Source: Silurus meridionalis
Lineage: Eukaryota; Chordata; Actinopteri; Siluriformes; Siluridae
Direction of reading: 5' to 3'
Assembly (NCBI RefSeq): GCF_014805685.1
Contig: NC_060885.1
Coordinates: 22,290,632 to 22,354,631 of the forward strand
DNA: 64,000 nt
Positions 1 to 43,320 of this stretch are shown here, piece by piece. The position numbers were made by a program, and so were the translations under genes. Under the pieces are notes generated by a model, which searched no databases, was not told the DNA's origin, and was given only the letters and a program-made list of their open reading frames with translations. The number at the start of each line of letters is the position of its first letter. The stretch's first letter is position 1.

Positions 1-1164
1 GGCTTGTTTGTGGCCAAGCCCAGCCCCCAAGCTGGAGATTGTCACCGAAGGTTTTTTTTTTTTTTTTTACATAGCGTCTCTGTAAAAGCCACACCATTAT
101 TTTTTTTGCTTCTTGCCACTGAAACCTCACATTCCTCACTCGTAAGTAATCTCCGAGTTTATTTACTTTATGATAAATATAATAGGAATGAACATAGAAT
201 CAAACTTTAAAAAGACTGCTATTCTATTGACCATGCTGTCTTGACCATTCATCTCTGAACTTCATGTTTCTGTCAGTCAAACATTGTATTCTGATTGTGT
301 TGTTAGTGAACATATAATGTAATTTATAAATTGGATTTTGCAGAGAGTTTGCTCAATTCGGTTCATAAACTGGAATCATGTGCAACTTAAGGGTGAGGAA
401 GTGAACCCTTTTTTTTATTACAGGAAGTTTCACCACTGCTCTGCACTGGGTGTAAAAATAAGATGGATAGATAGAGCTGAAGTTCTTTTATATTATTGTA
501 CATTTTTATAATGATGGAAATAAAATGCTGTTAGTAACGGGATGAAAAGATGGTCTCCTGTGCAGAATCAGGAAGAATACTCTCTCAAGACAGGAATCCT
601 TGGGATTTTCCAACTTCTGCTTTTTTTTCTTCACATTGATGACAGAGGCCCTGATTTTGTAGAAACATCCACCTCTTCATGTGATAAAATAAGACTTGGA
701 AGGGATGAGCTACTTCCTTCTACTAAAATATATGCTAATCATAATCACTCTTCTTATTAAAATTATTAGAACGTGTGTTGTGTTATGCGTTCTGATTAGT
801 GAGGATCCAACTTTGAGTTTAGAATTTAGCATGAAATAAAAGCTGTCTGAACTGTGACATGTGAAGCAAATGTCTTGTGACATTTACACACTTTGCTACA
901 AGCCGGCTGTTATCGGCAAATGAAGTTACATAATCGTAGCTATTAGCGTTTCTGAACTGGCTGTCATTAGCTGTGTCGTGTCGGATGCAGTAATCTGGAT
1001 TATGACCTCACACCCAACGAACGTTTATTTGTTAAGGGTCTCCAACAGACAATTATCCAGATGAATCGGCCAGTGCTTCAAGCTAGCCTTGTTGATTTTT
1101 CTGCATGAGCTCCTGATCCCCGAACCCTGATGCTAATCTCCTGTCCCTCTTTCTGTGCCTTTAG
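1..1164. other. CEP170 intron sequence at window start
   Basis: Nothing codes convincingly here. The region has a T20-type homopolymer near 52-70 and AT-rich unique sequence. A pyrimidine-rich acceptor ending TTTAG at 1160-1164 leads into the first recognised exon. The first 50 bp resemble an exon end followed by GT, but the translation matches no part of CEP170 that I recognise. Confidence 0.5.
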
Positions 1165-27553
<26,389 letters not shown>

Positions 27554-29445
27554 AGGACAGGAAACTGGACCCCTAAAACTTAATTCTCTCAAAACTGACT
27601 TGTACATACTGACACCCCCCACCACACACACACACACACACACACACACCACCTCCCCCCTTCCTGCACTCCATTGGAATGTTCATCTTTCTCCAAGTAA
27701 AGTGGTTGAAAGTTCCACCTGTGGATTTGGACAGTGATATACAGCGCACCTCCACAAATTTAGAAAGTGGTGAAGGGCCATTGATCTGTGGCGTATTATG
27801 CTGGACTTCTTCCTAATGACTCATGTAAGAACTGACCGCTTGAGCTGCAGGTGTGTACGCTTTCATCCAGGCATGAAGCAAGTGGAACTTCGTAATTCAA
27901 CTTCAGCAAATATGACTCAGAGTGCCTGTCTTCTCTCCTCTGTGAGCATCCTGTCCTGCAAATAGCAACCTCTTATACAGTGACTTTTGTGTTAGACATC
28001 AGTGTCACAGATGGTGTTGGTTCACGGAAATGTAAACCTTGAAGGGAAACATGATAAGTGTTAAAGCTGAACACGAGCCAGCTCACCAAAGTAAGTCAAA
28101 TTCTATGCGTGCACTCAACAACTGTAAATTTCATCCAGTAGATTTTTTTTGTTTGTTTTTTTCCTGATTTCTTGATCACACAAAGTGCATTCACGATACT
28201 AAAACGAGCATCTGTGAACTCGGCGATTTTGGCTTCCGCTAAACAAAGGACTCGACGTTCATGCACTGATTTCTTTTAGCATAATGTAGAAAATGTAGTT
28301 GTACAAGGTTCACTTATCAGTTTATTGATAAACCGGTTTTGAGATTTAGCCATCGTTTCATTTGCCCTCACATTAAACAGAGGCGTTTGGAAAATATGCA
28401 GTATTAGACGACGTATTAGTGGAATACGTCAGGGCTTTGTCATATCTCTCATCTGCCATGTTCGCGGTGCATTGTGCTTCTGTGACGTGTGCCTTAGAGC
28501 AAAGGCAGCCTTCATGTTCACGTACAGAATGTGCTACGGTCAGTCAAACACGTTACTTTGTTTTTATCTTCATAAACTTAACGTTCTCGAATCAGAGTTA
28601 CAGGGAATCAGATACGCAGTACTGAGCGTTAGGCAGTTTTTATCAGCGGATCTTAAAAACTGGTTATTATTTGAGTTTTTCTATGAAAGTATTCCAGCAC
28701 ATGGTGTATGTACTGTATCATCTTACTCTCCTGTTCACCACTTGCTGCTTGGCTGTGTTTATGTTCATGGGGAAGGGCAGGAGATGAGCTGACTCAGCCT
28801 TTCATTGTGAATCTGCGTGTCGTAGAGAGACAGAGAGTAGTGCAACTGTCATTAGGAGCTGCAACATTAGTGAAGATAGGTACAGGAATATCTCGGCAGT
28901 TTAGTAACGAAACTCATAATGTAAAGTGTCATTTTAATGTTTCTGGACTCCTGTAAGATAATGTTGTGTGTGTCAAGAGCCGTACAGGGCATAAAAAAAA
29001 AAAAAAAAACACAAATCATATGCATCCCACTGCTCTCATAACATGATCATTTAATTCATGTTAATTCATGTTAATTCAAGTAGTATTTATAATACTATTG
29101 TATGTTTTACATGACGGGGAACAGAAAACATGCTCGGTACAGGGTTTTTTTGTTTTTGTTTTTTTGTTTGTTTACATTTGTGAAATACATTTCTTTTGTT
29201 CTTTTAATTGTTTGCTTTTGATAAACTTATTTATTTTTGTTTAATGCCTTTTATTATTATTTTTTTTTTTTTTGCAGCACATTTATTTTAGTATTTGAAT
29301 TTGGTTTTTAGGTTGTTTTTTATTTGTTTGTTTAAATTGAATGTTCTTCACCATGCTATCAAAAAAAAAGAGGAAATATTCCTGGACCCTTATTGAACAT
29401 AACTGCATATATTCTACCTTTCAATAAAGTTCTTGATCTAAATTA
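27554..29445 (+). other. cep170: CEP170 3' UTR
   Basis: About 1.9 kb after the stop has no convincing ORF. It begins with a C-rich and (CA)n tract at about 27615-27655 and becomes T-rich towards its end. A canonical AATAAA lies at 29423-29428, followed by a GT/T-rich stretch, making this the best candidate cleavage site. The length is typical for CEP170 genes. Boundaries are inferred without transcript data. Confidence 0.6.
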
Positions 29446-30284
29446 TGACTGACCTTTTTTTTTTATTATTAATAGTTAATTAATTAATTAATTTGTTTAT
29501 TTTACAAGAAAGTCATGCATACTCCCTATACTTTTACTTTTTAATTTACTTTTTCTATAGCTATCATTTTATATTAACACCTTAACAAAGCCAAAATATG
29601 AACCAAAATGTGAAAAAAAATCACAATATTTAAACCAAACACCAGCATGATTGACATTCTGTAAGAAAATTGCTAAAAGTAGTTTTTAAAAAAAACAAAC
29701 AAAAAAAAACCTCCTGTTTTTTACAAGTTTGAGGTTGCAGAGTTGCAAAATTCCCCCACCATGTAGAAAATTGAAGAGCCTTCAACACAACACAAAGACC
29801 TTATGTTAACCTCCGAAAGTCAGGTAATGTTTATAAAAGGTTTAGTATCAGATTTTTTTCAATACTTCAGCATGTCGAATGGACCGGAGGAGTGTGACGA
29901 AGAAGTCAATAAAGAACCCAAAGATCACAGTTTAGTTTTGATGCTTGAAACATTACTCCTTAGGTACCACCCTTAAAACAGCAAGCTATTTGTTAGATTT
30001 GCAGTAAAGACCCACTTTCTGAAAAAATCCAATTCTGAACCTCACCTAACATCTTTTAAACTACAGGAGCCAAATCAAACATTTTGTTTATACGCACTTT
30101 TATGGTTTAAAGAAGGAAGGAAGCAAGAAAATTCACTTGATATTCTTTTTGTATTTATTAGTAAATAAATGCCATCGTCAATTTTGGTAAGTACCAGAAT
30201 ATTTTCATTTCAATACCTGCTTTCAGAGTGGCCAAAGAATGTACACATGCACAAACCTAAGAATAGGAAGGCATCCAAAATGTT
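29446..30284. other. Intergenic region between CEP170 and DYNC2LI1, part 1
   Basis: AT-rich sequence with short A/T homopolymers and (TTAA) repeats. I see no gene or recognisable element here. Confidence 0.6.
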
Positions 30285-30354
30285 TTGCATGAAGAAGAAT
30301 CCAGGATCTGCATCCAATATTGCTACCAGCATTTTGATAAAACCCTTCTTTTAT

Positions 30355-30645
30355 TAGAGGGACAGCATGTAGGATGTTTTGGAGACAAGGTCAGGGGGGC
30401 TCGATTGAGATGGTTTGGACATGTGCAGAGAAAGGACATGGGGTATATCAGTAGGAAAATGCTGTGGATGGAGCCACCAGGAAGGAGGAAAAAAGGAAGG
30501 ACAATGAGGAGGTTCATGGATGTGGTGAGGGAAGACATGCAGGTAGTTGGTTTGAAAAAAGCAGATGTAGAGAACGGGGGGAATGGAGACAGATGATCTG
30601 CTGTAGCGACCCCTAATGGAAGCAGCCGAAAGAAGAAGACGACGA
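30355..30645 (+). mobile_element. LINE 3' fragment (same family as 14834 element)
   Basis: The open stretch 30285-30596 includes RLRWFGHVQRKDMGYISRKM, then a basic GRRKKGR segment and FMDVVREDMQVVGLKKADV. It is followed by the typical non-coding 3' terminus GTAGCGACCCCTAATGGAAG and AGAAGAAGACGACGA. This is the C-terminal tail of the same non-LTR element, 5' truncated as expected for target-primed reverse transcription. Confidence 0.75.
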
Positions 30646-30727
30646 CTTTGATAAAACCCCTTCTATTAATCAACACCAATAACCTATACCTGTGATCAAA
30701 AAAATGTTTCTAGGAAAAATGTAAATA

Positions 30728-31306
30728 TACAGTGGGGCAAAAAAGTATTTAGTCAGCCACCAATTGTGCAAGTTCTCCCACTTAAAAAGATGAGAGAGGC
30801 CTGTAATTTTCATCATAGGTACAATTCAACTAAGAGACAAAATGAGTATAAAAAAAAAAAGGGAGATTATCAGTGGTCTTGTATGTCTATGTATTTTGTT
30901 TCTGTTGTCCTTTGACAGCTCTTTGGTCTTGGCCATAGTGGAGTTTGGAGTCTGACTTGTTGAGGTTGTGGACAGGTGTCTTTTATACTGATAACAAGTT
31001 CAAACAGGTGCCAATAATACAGGTAACAAGCGAAGGACAGAGGAGCCTCTTAAAGAAGACGTTTCAGGTCTGTGAGAGCCAGACATTTTGCTTTTTTTTC
31101 GTCGGTGACCAAATACTTATTTTCCACCATAATTTGCAAATAAATTCTTTAAAAATCAGACAATAAGACTTTCGGGATTTTCTTTTCCACATTTTGTCTC
31201 TCATAGATAAAATGTACCTATGATGAATATTACAGGCCTCTCCCATCTTATTAAGTGGGAGAACTTGCACAATTGGTGGCTGACTAAATACTTTTTTTAG
31301 CCCTGT
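30728..31306. mobile_element. Internally deleted Tc1-like element with about 120-bp TIRs
   Basis: The left end ACAGTGGGGCAAAAAAGTAT, with TAGTCAGCCACCAATTGTGC following, is mirrored at 31185-31306. There GCACAATTGGTGGCTGACTA is followed by AATACTTTTTT. The transposase is deleted. This is a common teleost Tc1 family, lying between the convergent 3' ends of CEP170 and DYNC2LI1. Confidence 0.8.
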
Positions 31307-31385
31307 ATGTAGGTCCTGATGATGCATTCTTTTCATTAATAAAAAATTTGGATATTTTATTGCAGGTGGCCCATGTGACAAAGGA

Positions 31386-31391
31386 GTTTAT
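31386..31391 (-). promoter_or_regulatory. Candidate DYNC2LI1 polyadenylation signal
   Basis: TTTATT on the + strand is AATAAA on the - strand, about 280 bp past the DYNC2LI1 stop and just before the Tc1-like element at 30728-31306. No closer canonical hexamer was seen. Confidence 0.35.
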
Positions 31392-31667
31392 TTTCACCAG
31401 GACATGCTTTACCATTCTTGGGGGCACCAGTCATTTTGAAAAATGTTCTGCAACAGAATGAACTACTTAATAAAAGATTTTGTGTCTAAAAATATATTGT
31501 ATATACAGATTACACATGTAATTAAACTCAAAAACATTTCTTACTGTGTGTCATTGATTTTATATATACACACATCCCACAAGAGAAGTGTATATATATT
31601 TACACATACATACATACATAGACACACACACTTTAAGATTAAGTTTCTGGTATATGTTTCTGCAGCT

Positions 31668-37033
<5,366 letters not shown>

Positions 37034-37146
37034 CTCCAACTTACTTTATTTTACGCATTATTTCCTGTTTATCTCGTTATTTTTCTTAGCCAGCTCTAAC
37101 TCAATCGCTTTTTTGCATCCTTGCTAGTCAGCGTTTGCTCGGCAGT

Positions 37147-37161
37147 GTTGCGAGGGGCAAC
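37147..37161. promoter_or_regulatory. Candidate RFX X-box upstream of DYNC2LI1
   Basis: GTTGCGAGGGGCAAC is an inverted-repeat motif about 115 bp upstream of the DYNC2LI1 ATG. It fits the RFX X-box half-site pair with a 3-bp spacer, with one mismatch in the left half. RFX factors control ciliary genes, and the nematode orthologue xbx-1 is a known X-box target. Function here is inferred. Confidence 0.5.
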
Positions 37162-37474
37162 GGCGCATTCTGATGATGTATTAACCACGTGCATTATGGG
37201 ATGTGTCGTTTTTTCGTTTAAGAGGTTTCACTGGAGTGGTTGGTTTATGTATATAGGATAAATGTGTGATTTGAAATCTATCTCTTTTTTATTTTTATTT
37301 ATTTAATTTTTTAAATCAACTGAGCAAAATGTTAAAGAAGAAGCAATTTGGCAGGCATGGCCGACTTGATTTACACTAATCAAAAAAACTTACTTCAAAC
37401 AGTTTAGATTAGTTTGTGTTTGTAAAAACAAATGTGGTTGGGGGTATCTGGTAGAGGTCTATACCATCTAGATC

Positions 37475-37905
37475 AGAGATGGCAAACTAGGCCATTGGTC
37501 AACATTGGCCTCTGGTGACCTTTGATTTTGTCTGCAATGCCATGTTTGAGGAGAGAAAAAAGAGGAGAAAATGGCATTTGAAAAAACTTTTGTCTCTTAT
37601 TAGATGTCACTGAATAGCACTAAACTCTATCGCACAATAAATTGCATTGTTTCTTAAAATATTCTGAAAAACATATTAGTTATTGAGATTACAGAGTCAT
37701 GTTTTCTATTTATTTATTTTCGGTGGCAGGCCGTTAACAGCTTTCTCTGACGCCACTGTATACTTTAAATATTGAATCATAAATGAGAAGAAACAACACA
37801 ACTTTCATTTTAATATAATGTTTGGTATAATACAACATTTATTTTCAGCCCATGGCCCTCAACACATTTTTTGTTTCTTTATAGGAAAAGGTTTGGGCAC
37901 CTTTT
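37475..37905. mobile_element. Non-autonomous hAT element upstream of DYNC2LI1
   Basis: CAGAGATGGCAAACTAGGCC at the left mirrors AAAAGGTTTGGGCACC at the right, in the CAGAGGTGGGCAAAC-type terminus style. The 430-bp interior is non-coding. It lies about 300 bp upstream of the X-box. Confidence 0.5.
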
Positions 37906-38489
37906 ATATAGAAGTTGGATCATTAAGGCAAAATTGTATACTATAGATTTTGTAATGTGTTTTGCTTTGCATTTTTCTTTTTTCTTTTGCTTTTATCAGT
38001 AAGTTGAGAATAGGCTTTCATACAAATATATACTGTACCTGCCTGGGCAAAAATGAGTCTGAAAACAAAATGGCAAATATAAAACTTTTATTGGTCTTAA
38101 CAACAAATAATTGGAAAGAAAATAAAGAATGAAACAAATGCACTCCTGAGAGCTCCTGTGCCACCATTTAATTGTTTATTTTTTGCTGCAGTAAACTGCT
38201 TGGTGAAAAGCTAGAAACAGGGAAATTCACTTGTACAGTCTTCTTGTACAAGAAAAAAATCATATGATTAAAATATTTGGTGAAAAATCAACACATAACA
38301 AGAGATACTAGATTATCGAGTGTGCTTGTGCTCATTCAGCTACAAGGGTGTTAGTCAAATATTGATGTATGTGAGGAGGCCTGGAGTGCAGTGTTCCAAT
38401 TCATCTCAAAGGTATTCAATGAAGCTCTATTGAAGGCCACTCAATATCTTCCACTTCATCCCATTTAAAACAAAGCTTCATGGAGCTGG

Positions 38490-41400
38490 CTTTGTGCCCA
38501 GATCTCTGAAAGGAGATTGTTACAGTTAACCATCTTGTTCTCCTCAATGCCCTTCAAGCTGTCCAAGTGAGCGGGCGCTCTATGGCTTTATCTGTGGTTG
38601 GAGAACGTGCGCTGTGGCTCAATCTATCTGCTCTCCCCAATAGTGAGAAGCGTCGCATCGCAGGAGCGCCATTTGAGCCTGGACAGGCTCTTTTTGGCCC
38701 TGCCGTTGCGATAATGAAAAAAGGAGGACAAGGTTTTCAAACTGTGTCTTCCTAGGAAGCCGGCGCTGCCCACCAGATGCCCTCTGTGCGGCGGCCTAAC
38801 ACTCCTGCTGTGTGCCGATTTTGTTTTGCACAGGCTTCACTGTTCCCCGTGTTATCCAGAGTGCGTTTCCTGTTCCAGAGGGGAAGGATGTAAGATATAG
38901 TGCGCAAGCAGTGCTACTACTCAGCCCCTTTCACACTTCTTATTTAATAAACAATTTAATAAAGGCTACGGCCCCAGTTTTTCACAAAACACAAAAAAGA
39001 AAAAAAAGCTATCAAATTAAATTAATTCATTTCTGAGAGAGATTTTTCTCCAGACTTTTGCATGTCGCCCCTAGTTCGACCACTAGATAGCGCCATTGTA
39101 CCATTTCTGAGCAATCCGGCCGGATTAACTCTCAGCAGTCCACCAGGCTACGTGGTGACGCTCGGGAGTCACATGACAAGGTGGCTGTTTGTTTTAGCCC
39201 CCGAATGGGTGATTCACACAATCATTATTTTGTCCCACACGGACGAGAGCTCTGCTCTGATTCTAAAGGACGAAATCTCATCCCTCCTCAAGAAGAGGGC
39301 GGTTCATGTTGTTACCCCACACCTAAGCAATCAGGGCTTTTACTCTTGCTATTTCCTGGTCCCAAAAAAGGGACGGTTTTCTCTGTTCTATTCTGGATCA
39401 GAATAGAACAAACATTTAAGGAAATACAATTTCAGAATGCTATCACATGGCTCTATTGTACGTTCGACAAAGCAGAACGATTGGTTCTGCTCAGTCGATC
39501 TGAGCGATGCTTTTTTCCATATAAGCATTTGCCCATGCGCCTGTCACAAAAGCACATTTCCTAATTCATGAATTGTATCTCGCAGTTCAGGGAAGGAGCG
39601 AGGGTCTATGTCTCGCCTCTAGGCCTTCTGAGAATGAGGGCTTCATTAAGTAGACCTTATCTTTTCATCTCAGCCCATTGCACGATCTTTGCCGCTATGT
39701 CACGGTAAAACGTGCGAACACAGCTGCACTGCGCCACTGGAGAGGTGTGGAGTTTTGCGCACATGGGACCCTTCTCGGGGCGATCATGCTGCGGAAAGTG
39801 GTCAGACAGATGCCTCCTTAACAGGGTAGGGAGCCACACAGGAGAGCAGATCAGTAAATGGTGTGTGCCAATTCACTCAGCCCATATAAACTATTTGGAG
39901 CTCCTTACTGCGTGGGAGGCTCTAAATCATTTCCTGCCCCGCTTGCAGGGGCATCATGTGCTGGTGCTGGTGCGACAATAAATCAGCTGTAGCACATATT
40001 AACCATCAAGGGGGAATGCACTCCTCCAGGCTTTATGCTCTAGCTCACAGGCTGTTGGTATGGAGCAGACAACATTTTCTGTCATTACGGACAACTCAAA
40101 ATCTGAACAGTGGCGCAGAGCTATTGTCGAGGGGCAACTCACTCTACGGAGAGTGGCAACTCCACCCTCAGATAGTTGGGCTGCTATGAGGTTCGGCCGG
40201 GCGGCTGTCGATCTCTTCACCTCGCGCAAAAATGCTCACTGATCTATGTTCTTCTTGCTACCGGACAGGGATGCCCCCCTCATCAAGGATTCAATGGCTC
40301 ATCCATTGCCCAACGTGCCACTCTACGCATTTCCTCTTCTCTGCCTGATAACCCCAACCCTGGCCAGGGTGGTAGTACAGGGTTTGTTTTTGATCCTCAT
40401 AGCACCCAGGTGGCCCAAGGCACTGTCGCTAGCAGAGATAATCCCTCTTCTGTATGCAAACCGTATGGACCTCCTGGCCCAAGCGAACGGGGAGATCTAC
40501 CATCCTCACCCAGACAGGGTTAGTGAGAGGGCGAATTTAAACACTTTGGGGCTTTCTCCTCGTGTTATTGCCACTATTCAAAATGCTGGGGCCTTTTCCA
40601 CACGTTCCCTCTATGATTACAAGTGGCGTGTGTTCGAGGAGTGGTGCAAGAGGCCAGCTCGTTTCATATCTGTGCTCAGTCGCTGATATTTTGGGCTTCT
40701 TGCAGGACCTTATCAATCGTGGCAATTAAGGTCTATTTGGCTATTTCTGCATGTCCTGCTGGGTTTGGCGGCACTACAGGGCTACGGTGGGGCAACACCC
40801 CCTTATCCACTCCTTACCGGTCACCAGAAGTGTAGTCCCAGAATGGGACCTCTCCATGGTGCTGGAGGTGCTGGCCCAACGGTCTTTTGAGCCCCTAGGG
40901 GATATCTTTCTTAAACTCCTGTCCTTAAAGACTGCTCTGCTTCTGGCATTGGCTTCCGCCAAACGTTTCAGTGAATTGCATGCACTCTCAGTTCATTCCT
41001 CATGCACCAAATTCTCGCTCAATGAAGATAAGATTTTGCTCTGGCTTAACCTGGCCTTCATGCCTAAATACTTCCCAGCTTTCACTGGTGGTGTGACCAA
41101 GCTCTCTGCTTTTCACCCTCCTCCTTTTTCCTCTGTAGAGGACCAGAGGCTGAATGCTTTATGCCCTGTGCGTGCCCTGCTGGGTTACATTGACAGGACA
41201 AACCCATTTAGAAGGAGCAACCAGGTCTCTCTCTCTTGGGCCCCCCCGAACACAGGGAATCACATCTCTAAGCAATGCCTCTCTCGTTGGCTTGTGGAAT
41301 CTATCCCCTTGGCATAGGAATCTAAGGGAGTGCAGCCTCCAGATGGCCTCAGAGCTCACTCCACTAGAGGCTTGGATGCTTCTTCGGCTCTGTTTGGAGA

Positions 41401-42890
41401 GGTTCCCTTGCAGGACATTTGTCAAAGTTTGTACAGCTGGCCTTTTTACCATAGCAATAGGTCTGTTCTTTTAACCAACCAGATTTCAAATTTGACTCAC
41501 AGGGCCAGATAGCTGGCCCAGAATAGCGTCAGCAGTTTTCCATCTTCTAAATGGTTGGCCAGAGGGAAACTGTTACAGCCAAATTCGACTGCTAATATAT
41601 GTCTGTAGCACGCTGCACACATTAGTACATCTGAGTTAGACTTTTTTATGCCTACAGAGAAAGAGAAATTGATATGGTATTGGACTTTCTTAAAAATCCA
41701 TTTCAAGAAAAGTTAGACATGGTGAAGAGAGGTTGGCCAACCTCAAAGCTAGCTTGGTTGTCCTAGCCCTTGCTCTGAGGAGCGGTAAAAATTATGAGTA
41801 TGCATCTCTGGTGAATAGGTTGGATTTTATTGTTTATGTTGTTGACATGTTATTAGACAAATATTGATTTTTTAACTGCTCCAGATGATGTAGGTGGCAC
41901 AGTTGCAGTTGTGGTGTAGAGGTTCGGAGCTTGCTTTAGTAAAATGGTGTTCACCCTCCATATGCGAAATGCCTCTTTCTCTGTAATGCCACGTGTTGTT
42001 ATATTGCATTTTTGTATAGTTTTGATGGTTTCTATAATTGTGATGTGATAGTGGTGGTATTAAGAGGTGGATTAAGTCAGGTAAATCCCCACTGAAGGCC
42101 CAGGTACCAAATGCACAGCCCGCCACTGTGGAACGCAAACCTTCCTTGCCCCGCTTTATGAGGGGGGGAGGGGGGGTACACACAGTGTATGTGTAGCTTC
42201 TCTTGGAGTGGAGCATGCTTGGTCGGCTCTCGAGGAAGCAGACTGCTTGTACTGCGGACGCATGTCCTTGCGTACACTCCACTCCCACAGAGCGCTCTTT
42301 GAGAAGAGGTTTGAGGTCATTGGGTTTGCAAATGGACCAGATGCCAGATCCAGCACCTTCTCTCAGGGTTCAGAAGGCTTGAAGGGGACGCAATAATGGA
42401 TGAACCCATAGACATGCCAAGGTGCCCCTGGCTGCCACACGACCATTCATGCTCCAGGCATTCTATCCTCCACCTTTTCAGGTCCCCGACCAGGAAAAGC
42501 TTAACCGGGTGCATCACTGGACATATACATCCACATAACTGCACTGTGGAGTAGGCCGGACCAGCTGTTCATCTGCTACTGCCCATATAAGAAGGGTCTC
42601 TGTGCAAATTAGCAGACCCTCAGCAGGGGGTTTGTGGATGCTAAACCCTCCTATTATGAGTCCTCTGGTCTCCCCTCTCCTTTAGGGTCAGAGCTCACTC
42701 AGCAGATTGGTCAGTCTGGTGGTATTGTACTCTCGTTTCCAAAGCATTGCTGACGCAGCTCAAGTTCCTGAAGGGCAAGGTCTCTAGGTTACATATGTTA
42801 CCCTGGTTTGCCGAGGTTTTTTGATGCAGAATCTCATTCCCTCTGGCAGCCAGGTTTTAATACCCAACCTAGAGACGTTCTTAGGTAAAT
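38490..42890 (+). mobile_element. Decayed DIRS-like tyrosine-recombinase retrotransposon
   Basis: The pieces in order on the + strand are: a gag-like segment at 38567-38755 (ALWLNLSALPNSEKRRIAGA); the start of reverse transcriptase at 39200-39400 (KDEISSLLKKRAVHVVTPHL, then GFYSCYFLVPKKG); RNase H-like sequence at 39840-40230 (AHINYLELLTAWEALNHFLP, NKSAVAHINHQGG, GEWQLHPQIVGLLW); and a tyrosine recombinase at about 40540-41460 (LKTALLLALASAKRFSELHA, and an HSTRG box containing the catalytic H-x-x-R). Integrase and LTRs are absent, as expected for DIRS. The RT core with its YxDD box is deleted, and frameshifts are frequent. A second gag start (42195-42400) and a DIRS-type terminus follow. Confidence 0.8.
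42195..42870 (+). mobile_element. Second DIRS gag start plus terminal repeat
   Basis: The frame at 42190-42390 reads GVEHAWSALEEADCLYCGRM, then SLRTLHSHRALFEK, the N-terminal gag motif with its Cys pair. It lies downstream of the recombinase instead of upstream. It is followed at 42770-42870 by CTCTAGGTTACATATGTTAC and CCTGGTTTGCCGAGG, the usual DIRS terminal sequence. This is either a second truncated copy or a circularly permuted one. Confidence 0.6.
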
Positions 42891-43245
42891 GCACTAATAT
42901 AAACCTGTAAATTAAACTGCAGTTAGATTAAATTGGCTAAAGTTAAATTGCTATCAGTAATCCTAATATATAGAATTAAAACGCATAAGTGGCACAAAGA
43001 AGTATTTTAGAACTTTTTATCACATCACAGGTAAATAACCAAATAAGGATTTTATATTTTAATTTTATGCTTATTTTATTAAACATTTATTTTTAACACA
43101 ATGGTGACATTTACAATAGGCAAAAGTTTTTAATATTTCATCTATTAACAACATCATCAACAACGAGGTTAACTTGACAAACTGAGAAAGGTGAACGACC
43201 TCTGGACCATTAAAACAGGGTCTTGTAATGATAAGGATTAAAGTT

Positions 43246-43251
43246 TTTATT
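43246..43251 (-). promoter_or_regulatory. Candidate ABCG5 polyadenylation signal
   Basis: AATAAA on the - strand, about 70 nt past the ABCG5 stop. Further copies lie around 43075-43091. The nearest would give a very short 3' UTR. Confidence 0.45.
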
Positions 43252-43320
43252 GGATATTGGAGCTGACAAAAGTACAGTATGTACAATTAGGTTATCACCA
43301 AGGATAGCGCATATAACCTT

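Noticed and set aside
1..55. Possible CEP170 exon end followed by GT at the window start
   Set aside because: No frame matches the CEP170 segment expected upstream of the 1165 exon, and the putative donor runs into a poly-T tract.
542..760. Small + strand ORF upstream of the first exon
   Set aside because: No homology, coding bias or splice context; intronic.
42077..42356. Overlapping minus-strand ORFs
   Set aside because: They are antisense to the DIRS gag fragment on the + strand.
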